Below, in pieces: positions 29,700-39,161 of a stretch of 64,000 nucleotides of DNA (positions are counted from its first letter, which is position 1; each line of letters opens with the position of its first letter). This DNA is from Streptomyces rubrogriseus (GTDB lineage: Bacteria; Actinomycetota; Actinomycetes; Streptomycetales; Streptomycetaceae), in assembly GCF_027947575.1 (NCBI RefSeq), contig NZ_CP116256.1:248001-312000 (forward strand). The letters run 5' to 3'. The notes below the pieces were generated by a model. The model saw only the letters and a program-made list of their open reading frames with translations, was not told the origin of the DNA and did not search any database. Made by a program: the position numbers and the translations under genes.

Positions 29700-29990
29700 A
29701 TGCCCGTACCCGAAGACCGTCGGCTCGACGAGATCGAGTCCCGCCTGCACCGCGAGGATCCCCAGTTCGCCCGTGCCATCGCCGACGGCCGGCCCTGCCG
29801 CCCGCGCGAGTACCGGTACCACCGGGCTTGGCTGCTGCTCGCCGCCGCCCTGGGCGCGCTGGCCGCCGGCCTGTTCCTGGCCCACGGGCTGCTCATCGCC
29901 GCCGGGCTGGTCTTCGCCGGAGTCGCCGGTGAACTCTTCGACCCGCACCGGCGCGAGCGCGGTACCCGGTGCCCGCCGTCCGGGTCCTGA
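29700..29990 (+). CDS. DUF3040 membrane protein
   Basis: A 96-aa protein with the DUF3040 pattern: RLDEIESRLHREDPQFARAI at the N-terminus (the L-x-x-IE-x-x-L-x-x-DDP-x-F-A motif), then two transmembrane segments (AWLLLAAALGALAAGLFLA and LLIAAGLVFAGVAGELF). GGGAGGAGG precedes ATG 29700. These small actinobacterial membrane proteins have no known function. Confidence 0.88.
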   Translation: MPVPEDRRLDEIESRLHREDPQFARAIADGRPCRPREYRYHRAWLLLAAALGALAAGLFLAHGLLIAAGLVFAGVAGELFDPHRRERGTRCPPSGS

Positions 29991-30001
29991 ACCCGGCGGG
30001 C

Positions 30002-30049
30002 ACGGGGCGGTGGGCACGGGCGTGTACGGGGCGGTGGGCACTGGCGTGT
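30002..30049. repeat. Two tandem 24-bp repeats
   Basis: ACGGGGCGGTGGGCAC plus GGGCGTGT at 30002-30025 is repeated with one change (CTGG for CGGG) at 30026-30049, and more degenerate copies run on to about 30110. They lie between the DUF3040 gene and the antiporter gene, in a stretch with no credible gene. Confidence 0.8.
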
Positions 30050-30137
30050 ACGTGGTCGTGGAGACGGCCGCGTACGGGACTGCGCACGCCGGTTACGGGG
30101 CTGTGCACGCGGGCGCGGGCGGCCCGGAGCGCGTCCG

Positions 30138-31679
30138 ATGACCCTGTCCGAGCTGTACGTGATGCTGCTGATCGGCGGCACGGTCCTGCTGGCCAGCATC
30201 GCCGCGGCCCGCGCCGCCCACCGCATCGGCCTGCCCAGCCTGCTGCTGTTCCTGTGCGTCGGGCTCGTCGCGGGCGAGGACGGGCTCGGTCTGCGCTTCG
30301 ACGACGCCCAGCTGGCCCAGGCACTGGGTGCCGCCGCCCTCGCGCTCATCCTGGTCGAGGGCGGGCTGACCACCCGGTGGAGCGACGTCCGGAGCCTGCT
30401 CGCTCCGGCCGGAGTGCTCGCCACGGTGGGCGTGGTGATCTCCGTGGTGGTGACCGCCGCGGGCGCGCACTGGCTGCTGGGGATCGACTGGCGGCTGGCC
30501 CTGCTGATCGGTGCGATCGTCTCCTCCACCGACGCCGCCGCCGTCTTCGCCGTACTGCGCGCCCTGCCGCTGCCGCGCAAGGTGAGCGTGCTGGTGGAGG
30601 CCGAGTCCGGCTTCAACGACGCGCCCACCATCATCCTGGTCCTGCTCTTCTCCACCACCTCCGATCTGCCGGGCCCGCTCCCCGTCGTGGGCAACCTCCT
30701 CTTCCAGCTCGTGGTCGGCGGCGTCCTGGGCGTGGTGACCGGCCGCCTGGGCGTCGCCGCGCTGCGGCACATCGCCCTGCCCGCGACCGGCCTGTACCCG
30801 CTGGCCACCGTCGGGTTCGGCGTCATCGCCTTCGCCGCCGCCGGAGCGCTGGGCGCCAGCGGCATCATCGCCGCCTACCTCTCCGGGCTCGTCCTCGGCA
30901 ACGCCAAGCTGCCCCACCGCGCGGCCACCCGCTCCTTCTCCGAGGGTGTCGGCTGGCTGGCCCAGATCGGGCTGTTCGTCATGCTCGGCCTGCTCGTCGA
31001 CCCGAGCGAACTGCCCTCCGCGATCCTCCCGGCCCTGGTCGTGGGCCTGGTCCTGCTGCTGCTCGCCCGGCCGGTGTCGGTACTGCTCTGCCTGCTGCCG
31101 TTCCGCGTGCCCTGGCGCGAGCAGGTCTTCATCTCCTGGGCCGGTCTGCGCGGCGCGGTCCCCATCGTGCTCACGACCTTCCCGGTCGTGGCGGGGGTGA
31201 CCGGCGCGCGCGACGCCCTGAACATCGTGTTCGTGCTCGTCGTCCTCTTCACCCTGCTCCAGGGGCCCACCCTGCCCGCCGTGGCCCGGTGGACGGGGGT
31301 GACCCGTCCGGACGCGCTGCGCGAGATCCAGGTCGAGACGGCGCCGCTCGACCTCCTGGACGCCGACCTGCTCACCGTGTCCGTCCCGCCGGGTTCACGG
31401 CTGCACGGCGTCACCGTCTTCGAACTGCGGCTGCCGCACCCGACGGCCGTCACCCTGGTCGTCCGCGACGGCGCCAGTCTCGTCCCCGACCGCGACACCG
31501 TGCTGCGCGCCGGTGACGAACTGCTCCTCATCACCACACCCCAGGTCCGGGAGGCGGCGGAACGCCGACTGCGCGCCGTCGGCCGCCGCGGCAAACTGGC
31601 CCGCTGGCTGGGCGAGCACGGCACTCCGGAGTCCGAGCCATTGCTCCCCATGCACCCCGAAAAGCATCACAATGCGTAA
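30138..31679 (+). CDS. Monovalent cation/H+ antiporter of the NhaP/CvrA type
   Basis: A 513-aa CPA1-type transporter. Hydrophobic segments extend over residues 1-390, about 12 helices, with conserved GLVAGEDGLGL, SSTDAAAVFAVLRALPLPRKVSVLVEAESGFNDAP (the acidic DAAA and ESxxND core for ion binding), and SWAGLRGAVPIVLTT. The C-terminal 110 aa form an RCK-C/TrkA-C-like domain (LLTVSVPPGSRLHGVTVFELRLPHPTAVTLVVRDG ... LRAGDELLLITTP), the layout of K+/H+ antiporter NhaP2/CvrA. It would exchange K+ or Na+ for protons at the membrane. ATG 30138. An AT-rich hairpin follows. Confidence 0.93.
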   Translation: MTLSELYVMLLIGGTVLLASIAAARAAHRIGLPSLLLFLCVGLVAGEDGLGLRFDDAQLAQALGAAALALILVEGGLTTRWSDVRSLLAPAGVLATVGVVISVVVTAAGAHWLLGIDWRLALLIGAIVSSTDAAAVFAVLRALPLPRKVSVLVEAESGFNDAPTIILVLLFSTTSDLPGPLPVVGNLLFQLVVGGVLGVVTGRLGVAALRHIALPATGLYPLATVGFGVIAFAAAGALGASGIIAAYLSGLVLGNAKLPHRAATRSFSEGVGWLAQIGLFVMLGLLVDPSELPSAILPALVVGLVLLLLARPVSVLLCLLPFRVPWREQVFISWAGLRGAVPIVLTTFPVVAGVTGARDALNIVFVLVVLFTLLQGPTLPAVARWTGVTRPDALREIQVETAPLDLLDADLLTVSVPPGSRLHGVTVFELRLPHPTAVTLVVRDGASLVPDRDTVLRAGDELLLITTPQVREAAERRLRAVGRRGKLARWLGEHGTPESEPLLPMHPEKHHNA

Positions 31680-31706
31680 TAAGTGATGCGGTAAACTTCT
31701 TTACCG
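31664..31706. promoter_or_regulatory. AT-rich double inverted repeat after the antiporter gene
   Basis: GCATCAC (31664-31670) pairs with GTGATGC (31683-31689), and CGGTAAA (31689-31695) pairs with TTTACCG (31700-31706) around CTTC; another GTGATGC occurs at 31711-31717. This AT-rich patch stands out in the local DNA. It could be a terminator for the antiporter gene or a regulatory site. Confidence 0.55.
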
Positions 31707-32197
31707 AGCCGTGATGCTCCGTCGAGCGGACGGGCGATCAGTTCACCCAGACGGTACGGCAGTTCGAGGAGACGGGGGCAAGCCGGATGCACCAGACGCA
31801 CCGAGCCGCCCCGACCGTCAGCCCCGCCGACCCCGTGAACCCCACGCGCATCGACAACACGGCCCGAGACAGCGTCCCCGAATCCTGACGCACCTCCTCG
31901 CTCCACCTCAGCCACGAGCAACGGCAGGCATCCGCCGAACGCCGTGGTAACCGCGGACAGCCGCCACGCCGTCGTTGGCCACCCGCCGCGACACCGGGCA
32001 TCCGTCGGCCGCTGTCGTAGCTGAGGGCAGCCGCAACGCCGCTGCCGCTGCGGGCAGTCATGCCGTTGGGGGCGGCACGGGTGGACGCAGCGGCGGCCCT
32101 GCAACGCCGGGCAGCGCCCCCGCCCGGCCCGCACCCCGTACCCCGCCCCGCGGCCCCGCGCGCCCGCCGCCACCGACCCCCCGGAGGACAGACGCCC
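31707..32197. other. Gene-poor stretch between two antiporter genes
   Basis: About 490 bp without a convincing gene. Part of it (31960-32070) has runs of CCGCYGCCG/GGCAGCC that look like degenerate repeats. A minus-strand frame ending at 31667 gives a protein-like tail (RLGELIARPLDGASRLGKEV) but with un-Streptomyces-like codons, and no credible start was found. A GGAGGA ribosome-binding site at 32183-32188 leads into the next gene. Confidence 0.5.
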
Positions 32198-33406
32198 GTG
32201 CACAACACCACCGCCGTGCTCATCGAACTCGGAGCGATCATCCTCGCCCTGGGCCTCCTCGGCCGCATCGCCGGCCGCGTGGGCTTCTCGCCCATCCCCC
32301 TCTACCTCCTGGCCGGCCTCGCCTTCGGCCACGGCGGCATCCTGCCCATGCAGGCCAGCGAGGAGTTCACCGCCACGGGCGCGGAAATCGGCGTCATCCT
32401 GCTCCTGCTCCTGCTCGGCCTCGAGTACAGCGCCTCCGAACTGGTCACCAACCTCAAGACCCAGTACCCCTCCGGCGCGGTCGACTTCGTGCTGAACGCC
32501 GTACCCGGCGCCGTGGCGGCACTGGTCCTGGGCTGGGGCCCGGTGGCCGCCGTCGCACTCGCGGGTGTCACCTGGATCTCGTCCTCCGGCGTGATCGCCA
32601 AGGTCCTCGGCGACCTGGGCCGGCTGGGCAACCGCGAGACCCCCGTCGTCCTCGGCGTCCTCGTCATCGAGGACCTCGCCATGGCCGTCTACCTGCCGAT
32701 CCTCACGGCCCTGCTGGCCGGCGTCAGCCTGGCCGGCGGCGCCGTCACCTTGCTGATCTCCCTGGGCACCGTCGGCGCCGTCCTCTACCTCGCGCTGCGC
32801 CACGGGCGGCTGATCAGCCGCGCGGTCTCCTCCGACAGCGCGGAAACGCTCCTGCTGGTGGTCCTCGGCCTGACCCTCGTCGTGGCGGGCATCGCCCAGG
32901 AACTCCAGGTCTCCGCGGCGGTCGGCGCGTTCCTCGTCGGCATCGCGCTGTCCGGCGAGGTCGCCGAGGGCGCCAGCAGCCTCCTCACCCCGCTGCGCGA
33001 CCTGTTCGCCGCCGTCTTCTTCGTCTTCTTCGGCCTGTCCACCAACCCGGCCGACATCCCGCCGGTCCTGGTCCCGGCCCTGCTCCTCGCCGCCGTCACC
33101 GCTCTCACCAAGGTCGCCACCGGCTGGTACGCGGCCCACCGCGCCGGCCTGCGCGGCGCGGGCCGCTGGCGGGCGGGCGGCACGCTGGTGGCCCGCGGCG
33201 AGTTCTCGATCGTCATCGCCGGGCTCGCGGTGGGGGTCGAGCCCCGCATCGGCCCGCTGGCGACGGCGTACGTCCTCATCCTCGTCGTACTCGGTCCGCT
33301 GACGGCGCGTTTCACCGAGCCCCTCGCCCGCCGCCTCACCCGTGGCCCCCGCAAGGCCGCGCCGGCCACCGCGGCTCCCGCGGAGTCGACGCACGCCAAC
33401 GCGTGA
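32198..33406 (+). CDS. CPA2-family cation:proton antiporter (KhtU/KefB-like)
   Basis: A 402-aa membrane transporter of the CPA2 family. It has about 12 helices and typical elements: RVGFSPIPLYLLAGLAFGHGGI, LLLLGLEYSASEL, TWISSSGVIAKVLGDLGRL, VVLGVLVIEDLAMAVYLP (the acidic VIEDL carboxylate used for ion translocation), and FFVFFGLSTNPADIP. It has no C-terminal TrkA domain; that function is presumably supplied by the KhtT-like gene just downstream on the other strand. GTG 32198 with GGAGGA 9 nt upstream. It is predicted to export K+ in exchange for H+. Confidence 0.93.
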   Translation: MHNTTAVLIELGAIILALGLLGRIAGRVGFSPIPLYLLAGLAFGHGGILPMQASEEFTATGAEIGVILLLLLLGLEYSASELVTNLKTQYPSGAVDFVLNAVPGAVAALVLGWGPVAAVALAGVTWISSSGVIAKVLGDLGRLGNRETPVVLGVLVIEDLAMAVYLPILTALLAGVSLAGGAVTLLISLGTVGAVLYLALRHGRLISRAVSSDSAETLLLVVLGLTLVVAGIAQELQVSAAVGAFLVGIALSGEVAEGASSLLTPLRDLFAAVFFVFFGLSTNPADIPPVLVPALLLAAVTALTKVATGWYAAHRAGLRGAGRWRAGGTLVARGEFSIVIAGLAVGVEPRIGPLATAYVLILVVLGPLTARFTEPLARRLTRGPRKAAPATAAPAESTHANA

Positions 33407-33448
33407 GGTCGGGGCGGCGGCCCGGCGCACCGGCGCGAGGGGCCGGGT

Positions 33449-33934
33449 TCACTCCCGCCCGAGGATCTCCGCGGCCGCGTCGACGCCCTCCCGCGTACCG
33501 ATCACGATCAGTGTGTCGCCGTCGGCCAGCCGGAAGTCCGGCCCCGGGGACGGGAGCGCCTCGGCCCGCCGCAGCACCGCGACGACGGACACGCCGGTCT
33601 CGGTACGGGTACGGGTGTCGCCCAGCAGGCGCCCGTTCCAGTGCGACGCCGCCGACAGCCCGATTCGCTCCGCGACCAGGCCCAGCTCGGCCGTCGACAG
33701 CAGGCTCGGACTGTGCTGGGCGGGCCTGAGGGCGTCGACGACCGCGGCCGCCTCCTCCGCGTCCAGCCGCAGCGAGAGCGCGGCGTCGTCCGGAGCGTCC
33801 CTGCGGTACGCGCTCAGCGTCCGCGCCCCGCCCTGCTCCGCCACCACCGACAGCCGGCGCCGCTCACGGGTGACCAGGTCGTAGCGCACGCCCGTCCCCG
33901 GCAACGGTGTCCTGCTCGTACGCGCAGCACCCAC
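33449..33934 (-). CDS. KhtT-like regulatory subunit (RCK-C/TrkA-C domain)
   Basis: A 161-aa soluble protein. The C-terminal part is a TrkA-C domain (VVAVLRRAEALPSPGPDFRLADGDTLIVIGTREGVDAAAEIL, about 108-157). The N-terminus (LPGTGVRYDLVTRERRRLSVVAEQGGARTL, about 11-40) matches the region before the KhtT RCK domain. In Bacillus, KhtT regulates the KhtU antiporter. Here the two genes face each other, separated by about 40 bp, instead of forming an operon. GTG 33934 with AGGGAGG upstream. Confidence 0.88.
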   Translation of the reverse strand: MGAARTSRTPLPGTGVRYDLVTRERRRLSVVAEQGGARTLSAYRRDAPDDAALSLRLDAEEAAAVVDALRPAQHSPSLLSTAELGLVAERIGLSAASHWNGRLLGDTRTRTETGVSVVAVLRRAEALPSPGPDFRLADGDTLIVIGTREGVDAAAEILGRE

Positions 33935-34038
33935 GGCCGCCTCCCTGTCTCTCCAGGCCAGTCCTTCCGGCAATCCGGGACACCCTAGATCCTGTCCGGC
34001 CGGGCGCCACCATCCCGTGCCACTCCCATACGCCTCCC

Positions 34039-34587
34039 TTACGCCGTACCGCCCTCCTTGTCCGGCATGACGACGAGACTGATGAGGTGGCGGACGCGGC
34101 CGTCGTCCGGTCTGCGCCCGGTGCGACGGGCGACCACGGCCTCCAGCTCCGCGACGAGTTCGGTGAACTCCTCGCCCGTCAGCCAGACCGCGCCCTGCCG
34201 GTAGAGGACGCCTTCGCGTACGGGCTCGGTGTCGTCGCGGGAGAGGTAGCGGTCGAAGTCGGCCATGAGGGCGCCGGTGAAGACGGTGAAGGCCTGCCGG
34301 TGGTCGTCCTTGGTCATGGCGGCGCGGGCGTCCTCGTCGACGAGGGCCTCGTCCTGGCGGACCCGGTAGCTGCGCTCGACGGTGCCGCGCACCCGCTTCT
34401 CCTGGCTCACCTCCAGGACACCGGCCTCGGTGAGCGTGGCCATGTGCCGGTACATGGACGCGGGCGAGACGTCGGGGAGCCGCTCGCGCAGCTGAGCCGT
34501 GGTCAGTTCGCCTGCGCCGACCAGGGTTTGGAGGATGCGCATGCGGACCGGGTGGAGGAGGAGATTCGAGGTAGCCATGAGACTCAT
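34039..34587 (-). CDS. ArsR-like winged-helix regulator
   Basis: A 182-aa protein with an HTH in the first 75 residues: LLLHPVRMRILQTLVGAGELTTAQLRERLPDVSPASMYRHMATLTEAGVLEVS. This is the ArsR/PadR-like arrangement where M-Y-R-H recognises DNA. The remainder is helical and resembles the C-terminal ligand or dimer domain of helix-turn-helix regulators next to hydrolase or transporter genes. It diverges from the hydrolase gene across a short AT-rich region holding ATGAG-A-CTCAT (34577-34587). ATG 34587 is chosen; ATG 34578 is also possible. It probably controls its neighbour. Confidence 0.83.
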   Translation of the reverse strand: MSLMATSNLLLHPVRMRILQTLVGAGELTTAQLRERLPDVSPASMYRHMATLTEAGVLEVSQEKRVRGTVERSYRVRQDEALVDEDARAAMTKDDHRQAFTVFTGALMADFDRYLSRDDTEPVREGVLYRQGAVWLTGEEFTELVAELEAVVARRTGRRPDDGRVRHLISLVVMPDKEGGTA

Positions 34588-34642
34588 GTTCTCACATCTG
34601 ATAACGTTCTCGTAGTTGAGAGCGATCGAGAGAGGCGGAGCC

Positions 34643-35599
34643 TTGCCCGAAACCGACCTGACGGTCACCGCGGACGACGGGACCTCACTGGCCGGCACCC
34701 TGAGCCTTCCCGCCGGCCCCGGACCGCACCCCGCCGTCCTCCTGCTGCACGGTTCGGGCCCCCTGGACCGCGAGGGCAACACGCCCAGGCTGCCGCTGAA
34801 CCTCGGGCGCCCGTTGGCCGACGCCCTGGCCGCGGCGGGCGTCGCCACGCTGCGCTACGACCGGCGCGGCGCGGGGTCCACGCCCGGCGTCTGGGAGGAG
34901 AGCGGCTTCACCGACAACCGCCGCGACGCCAGCGCCGCCCTGCGCGCCCTGGCCGCGCACCCGGACATACGCCCCGACGCCGTCGGCGTCGTCGGCCACA
35001 GCGAAGGCGCCCTCCACGCCATGACCCTCGCCGCCCGGCAGGAGGTGGCGGCGGTGGTACTGCTGGCCGGGTTCGCCCGCGAGGGCGAGGCGGCCTTCCG
35101 CTGGCAGGCGGCGTCGGTCTTCGGGGGCATGCCCGCCCCGGTCCGCCTCCTGCGCCGCCCGCTGGGCGCTCTGGGCGAGCGCGTCCTGGCCCGCGTCAAG
35201 CGCACCCGCACCGACGTGGCGCGCATCGCCGGTCTCCGGGTCAACGCCCGCTGGATGCGCGAGATGCTCGTCCACGACACCCGTGACGACCTGGCCGCCG
35301 TTCCGGCCGTGGTCCCCGTGCTCGCCGTCACCGGCGACAAGGACGTCCAGGTTCCTCCCGCCGACCTGGACGAGATCCGGCGCCTGGTGCCCGGCGGTCA
35401 CGCCGAGATCCACCGCATCCCCGACCTGACCCACGTACTGCGCCGCGACCCGGGCCCGCCCACGCTCCGTGCCTACCGTCGCCTCCTGCGTGAGCCGGTC
35501 GACCCGGAACTGCTCGCCCTCGTCGCCACCTGGCTCCAGGCCGGCCTGCGCGAGCCCTCGGGCGCCCCTGCGGCGGAGCGGCGTACGACCCGCTCCTGA
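34643..35599 (+). CDS. Alpha/beta hydrolase
   Basis: A 318-aa cytoplasmic hydrolase. Elements are AVLLLHGSGPLDREGN (oxyanion region), RYDRRGAGSTPG, GVVGHSEGALHAM with nucleophile Ser in G-H-S-E-G (about residues 121-125), AVTGDKDVQVPP with the acid Asp, and PDLTHVLRRD with the catalytic His. TTG 34643 is used, with GAGAGGCGG just upstream; no ATG fits the conserved start. It diverges from the ArsR-like gene and precedes a CPBP gene by 129 bp. Substrate unknown; esterase or peptidase-like. Confidence 0.88.
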   Translation: MPETDLTVTADDGTSLAGTLSLPAGPGPHPAVLLLHGSGPLDREGNTPRLPLNLGRPLADALAAAGVATLRYDRRGAGSTPGVWEESGFTDNRRDASAALRALAAHPDIRPDAVGVVGHSEGALHAMTLAARQEVAAVVLLAGFAREGEAAFRWQAASVFGGMPAPVRLLRRPLGALGERVLARVKRTRTDVARIAGLRVNARWMREMLVHDTRDDLAAVPAVVPVLAVTGDKDVQVPPADLDEIRRLVPGGHAEIHRIPDLTHVLRRDPGPPTLRAYRRLLREPVDPELLALVATWLQAGLREPSGAPAAERRTTRS

Positions 35600-35641
35600 C
35601 CGCAGCGCAACGAAACAGCGTCGGGCGCGCACGACACGCAT

Positions 35642-35710
35642 CACCCACGACATCCGCCACCCACGACATCCACCACCACGACCCCCATTACCGCGACCTC
35701 CATCACCACG
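35642..35710. repeat. Low-complexity CACCCACGACATCC repeats
   Basis: The unit CACCCACGACATCC occurs twice (35642 and 35658) and in shorter forms (CACCACGAC, CATCACCACGGAC) in the leader of the CPBP gene. No function is evident. Confidence 0.7.
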
Positions 35711-35728
35711 GACAACCGAAGGTTTGGC

Positions 35729-36598
35729 ATGCCCACTTCACGCACGGCGTCGCACGGCACCACACTCGGCGCATCCGCCCACACCGTCGCACCGGCCCCC
35801 GGCCGCAACTACCGCGCCGACCTGACCCTCTTCATGGTCATCGCCTTCGCCGTGAGCTGGCTCTCCTGGGGTACGGCGATCGCGCTGGGCGGCACGGAGA
35901 CGAACGAAGCCGCCAACGCCCCCTACATGCTCGGCGCCTTCGGCCCCCTGATAGGCGCCCTCGTCATCCGCGTGCGCCGCCGCCGACGCGGCGAACCCGT
36001 CCCGGAACACGTGGTCCCCTTTCGGGCGGCACACCTGCTCAAGGCCGTACTGCTGCTGGTACTGGGCTCGGCGACCGTACTGGCCGCCGCCCTGCTCGCG
36101 AGCCGCGCGGGCGGCCCCGAACTGAGCCTGGACGTGGCCAAGGACGCCGTCGAGGACTTCGGCGGGCCCGCCGCGTTCCTGGTCGGCATGCTGGTCAGCG
36201 GCCCGCTGTCCGAGGAGCCGGGCTGGCGGGGCACCGCCTACCCGCGGCTGCGCGAGAAGCTGGGCACCCTCCAGGTCTGCCTGGTCCTGGGCGTCACCTG
36301 GGCCGTGTGGCACCTCCCGCTCTTCTTCATCGACGGCACCGTCCAGCACGACCTGGGCCTCGCCACCCCGAGCGGTGTCCTGTTCGTCGTCAGCAACATC
36401 CCGATGGCCATGCTGGTCACCGCCGCCTACGAGCGCGCCGGCATCGCCGCCTCGATCGCCGTGCACTTCGCGGTCAACGCGACGATGATCCTGCTCGCCG
36501 TGGAGGAGCCCGAGGTGCAGGCCATGATCCTCGGCATCCAGGCTCTGACGGTGGCGGCCCTCCTGCTCACCCACCGCACGGGACGGCAGCGCTCGTAG
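35729..36598 (+). CDS. CPBP-family intramembrane glutamic endopeptidase
   Basis: A 289-aa integral membrane protein, about 8 helices, of the CPBP (CAAX protease / bacteriocin-processing) family. The catalytic motifs are SEEPGWRG (E-E-x-x-W/G-R, about 158-165), WAVWHLPLFF (H about 193-195), and HFAVN (about 246-250). These give an intramembrane Glu-protease active site. Targets are unknown; in related systems it removes C-terminal or leader peptides or confers bacteriocin self-immunity. ATG 35729. The next gene starts 12 bp after the stop. Confidence 0.9.
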   Translation: MPTSRTASHGTTLGASAHTVAPAPGRNYRADLTLFMVIAFAVSWLSWGTAIALGGTETNEAANAPYMLGAFGPLIGALVIRVRRRRRGEPVPEHVVPFRAAHLLKAVLLLVLGSATVLAAALLASRAGGPELSLDVAKDAVEDFGGPAAFLVGMLVSGPLSEEPGWRGTAYPRLREKLGTLQVCLVLGVTWAVWHLPLFFIDGTVQHDLGLATPSGVLFVVSNIPMAMLVTAAYERAGIAASIAVHFAVNATMILLAVEEPEVQAMILGIQALTVAALLLTHRTGRQRS

Positions 36599-36609
36599 AC
36601 TCCGCGACC

Positions 36610-37457
<848 letters not shown>

Positions 37458-37461
<4 letters not shown>

Positions 37462-37477
37462 GCGTGGCTCCGCTCAC
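37458..37477. terminator. Hairpin between MBL gene and vanX
   Basis: GTGAGCG (37458-37464) with its exact complement CGCTCAC (37471-37477) around a 6-nt loop. It overlaps the MBL stop codon and lies between convergent genes. Confidence 0.55.
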
Positions 37478-37497
37478 TCGGCCCCTCGCCCGCACGC

Positions 37498-38106
37498 CTA
37501 CGCGATGGGAAAGTCGAAGTAGGTGTCCGGGTGAGGTTCCTTCTTCAGCGTGTAGTGCCACCACTCGCAGTCGTACGAGGCGAAACCGCAGGCGGCCATG
37601 ATCGAGCGCAGATGCCGTCGGTTCGCCGCCTCGGCCCGCGAGACGGCTGGGGCGTCGTGATGCGATATCGCGTCCATGAGGTCGTGGTCGCCGCCCATGG
37701 CCGCGAGTTCACCGGTGGTCAGGTGGTACAGCGTCAAGTCGACGGTGCCACCTCGGCTGTGGCCCGACCTGGCGGCCACGTACCCCCTGTCGAACATCTC
37801 GGCCCTGCCGATGTTCGGATAGTGCCGGGCCTTCGTCCGCCCGTCCTCCGGCTGTTGTGACCAGCGGAGGAAACTGTCCACGGCGCGTTGCGGGCGGTAG
37901 CCGTCCCAGAGGAGCAGCCCGAAGCCGAGGTCTTCGGCCCGTTCTTGTGCCCTTCCCAGAGCCGCGCACAGGGCCTTGGTGCCGACGATCCGGTTCGCCA
38001 GGTATCCGTCCACGGGTTTGCCGGTGAAGTTGTCCCAGGTGGCGTACTTGGCGTCCCACCGGATTCCGGACACCAACTCGTCCACGAAGGCGAAGTCCCC
38101 GGTCAT
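37498..38106 (-). CDS. vanX: D-Ala-D-Ala dipeptidase
   Basis: Zinc dipeptidase that hydrolyses D-Ala-D-Ala so only D-Ala-D-Lac precursors are built. It is 202 aa, the same length as VanX. All catalytic residues are at the canonical positions: R71 in DGYRPQ, H116 and D123 in SGHSRGGTVD, E181 and H184 in EWWH. It is the last gene of vanHAX; its ATG overlaps the vanA stop as ATGA (38103-38106). It has no signal peptide, as expected for a cytoplasmic enzyme. Expression should follow the VanR-controlled vanH promoter. Confidence 0.98.
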   Translation of the reverse strand: MTGDFAFVDELVSGIRWDAKYATWDNFTGKPVDGYLANRIVGTKALCAALGRAQERAEDLGFGLLLWDGYRPQRAVDSFLRWSQQPEDGRTKARHYPNIGRAEMFDRGYVAARSGHSRGGTVDLTLYHLTTGELAAMGGDHDLMDAISHHDAPAVSRAEAANRRHLRSIMAACGFASYDCEWWHYTLKKEPHPDTYFDFPIA

Positions 38107-39161
38107 CGGAGCTTCCCCGTCAACGCCAGGGACAGCAGCCGGTCGATCACCTCGGACAGTGGCATCCCCGCGGCCGCCATCATTCTCGGATAACGGCTGT
38201 ACGAGGTCATGCCGGGCAGGGTGTTGACCTCGTTGAGGACGACTTCCCCGTCCTCCTTGAGGAACATGTCCACGCGGGACAGCCCTCGGCATCCCAGCGC
38301 TCGGTACACGGTCTTCGCGGTCTCCTGGACGAGCGACCGCTTCTCCGCCGGGATGTCGGCGGGAACGACCGGCGTCGAGTTCTCCGAGCCGTTCTCGGGC
38401 TGCTCCTCCTGGTGGATCCGGAAGAATCCGTGGGAGAGCGCGATGCGGTCCACCTCGCCCGCGATCAGGTCGGGGTCGTTCCCCAGGATGGCGCAGCCGA
38501 TCTCGCTGCCGACGACGGCCGCCTCGATCAGCACCTTCGTGTCGTACCGCCGGGCGGACTCCACCGCGGTCGCCAGGTCTTCCGGCCGGGACACCTTGCT
38601 GACGCCGAAGGACGACCCCGAACGGGCCGGCTTCACGAAGACGGGATATGTGAGCCGGCCGGGATCGACGGTCTCGTCCCCCGTCACGGTCCAGAAATCC
38701 GGAGTGGCGATCCCCGCGCTCCTGGCGACGACGTACGCGAGGGATTTGTCCATGCACAGGGCGGAGCTCTGGACGTCGCAGCCCACGTACGGAATGCCGG
38801 AGAGCTCCAGCAGCCCCTGCGTCGCACCGTCCTCACCGAGGGTGCCGTGCAGGACGGGAAGGACGACGTCCAGGCGGACCGACCGATACCGCCCCTGCTC
38901 CAGGACGAGCAGCCCGTGCAGGCTCCGGTCCGGTGACAGCACGACCGGACGGCAGTCACCGTTCTCCCAGTCCGGGCCTGGACCGTCGCAGAGTCTCCAG
39001 GCGCCGTCCTTCGTGATCCCCACGAAGAAGGGCTGGTATTTTTCCGTGTCGAGGTTGCGCGCGACCTCCTGGGCGGACTTGACGGAAACGACGTGTTCTT
39101 CGGAAGAGCCCCCGAATACAATGCCGACCTTCAACCTGGCCAACTTGTCCGACTCAGCCAT
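38103..39161 (-). CDS. vanA: D-alanine-D-lactate ligase
   Basis: ATP-dependent ligase that joins D-Ala to D-lactate for the drug-resistant depsipeptide ends. It is 352 aa. It has the ATP-grasp ligase fold with EEHVVSVKSA (about 21-30), and FVKPARSGSSFGVSKV. The omega-loop FRIHQEEQPENGSEN has a histidine at position 250, equivalent to the VanA His that favours D-lactate over D-alanine; ordinary D-Ala-D-Ala ligases have Tyr here. The metal-binding region is VDMFLKEDGEVVLNEVNTLPG. It overlaps vanH by 8 bp and vanX by 4 bp. Confidence 0.98.
   Translation of the reverse strand: MAESDKLARLKVGIVFGGSSEEHVVSVKSAQEVARNLDTEKYQPFFVGITKDGAWRLCDGPGPDWENGDCRPVVLSPDRSLHGLLVLEQGRYRSVRLDVVLPVLHGTLGEDGATQGLLELSGIPYVGCDVQSSALCMDKSLAYVVARSAGIATPDFWTVTGDETVDPGRLTYPVFVKPARSGSSFGVSKVSRPEDLATAVESARRYDTKVLIEAAVVGSEIGCAILGNDPDLIAGEVDRIALSHGFFRIHQEEQPENGSENSTPVVPADIPAEKRSLVQETAKTVYRALGCRGLSRVDMFLKEDGEVVLNEVNTLPGMTSYSRYPRMMAAAGMPLSEVIDRLLSLALTGKLR

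Noticed and set aside
30002..30110. CRISPR-like or toxin gene in the repeated stretch before the antiporter
   Set aside because: Units of 24 bp follow directly with no spacers and degenerate quickly; no open frame with a start is present.
31667..31830. Minus-strand protein-like tail RLGELIARPLDGASRLGKEV ending after the antiporter gene
   Set aside because: No start codon with a ribosome-binding site, codon use unlike Streptomyces, and its end overlaps the antiporter 3' end and hairpins; it may be chance.
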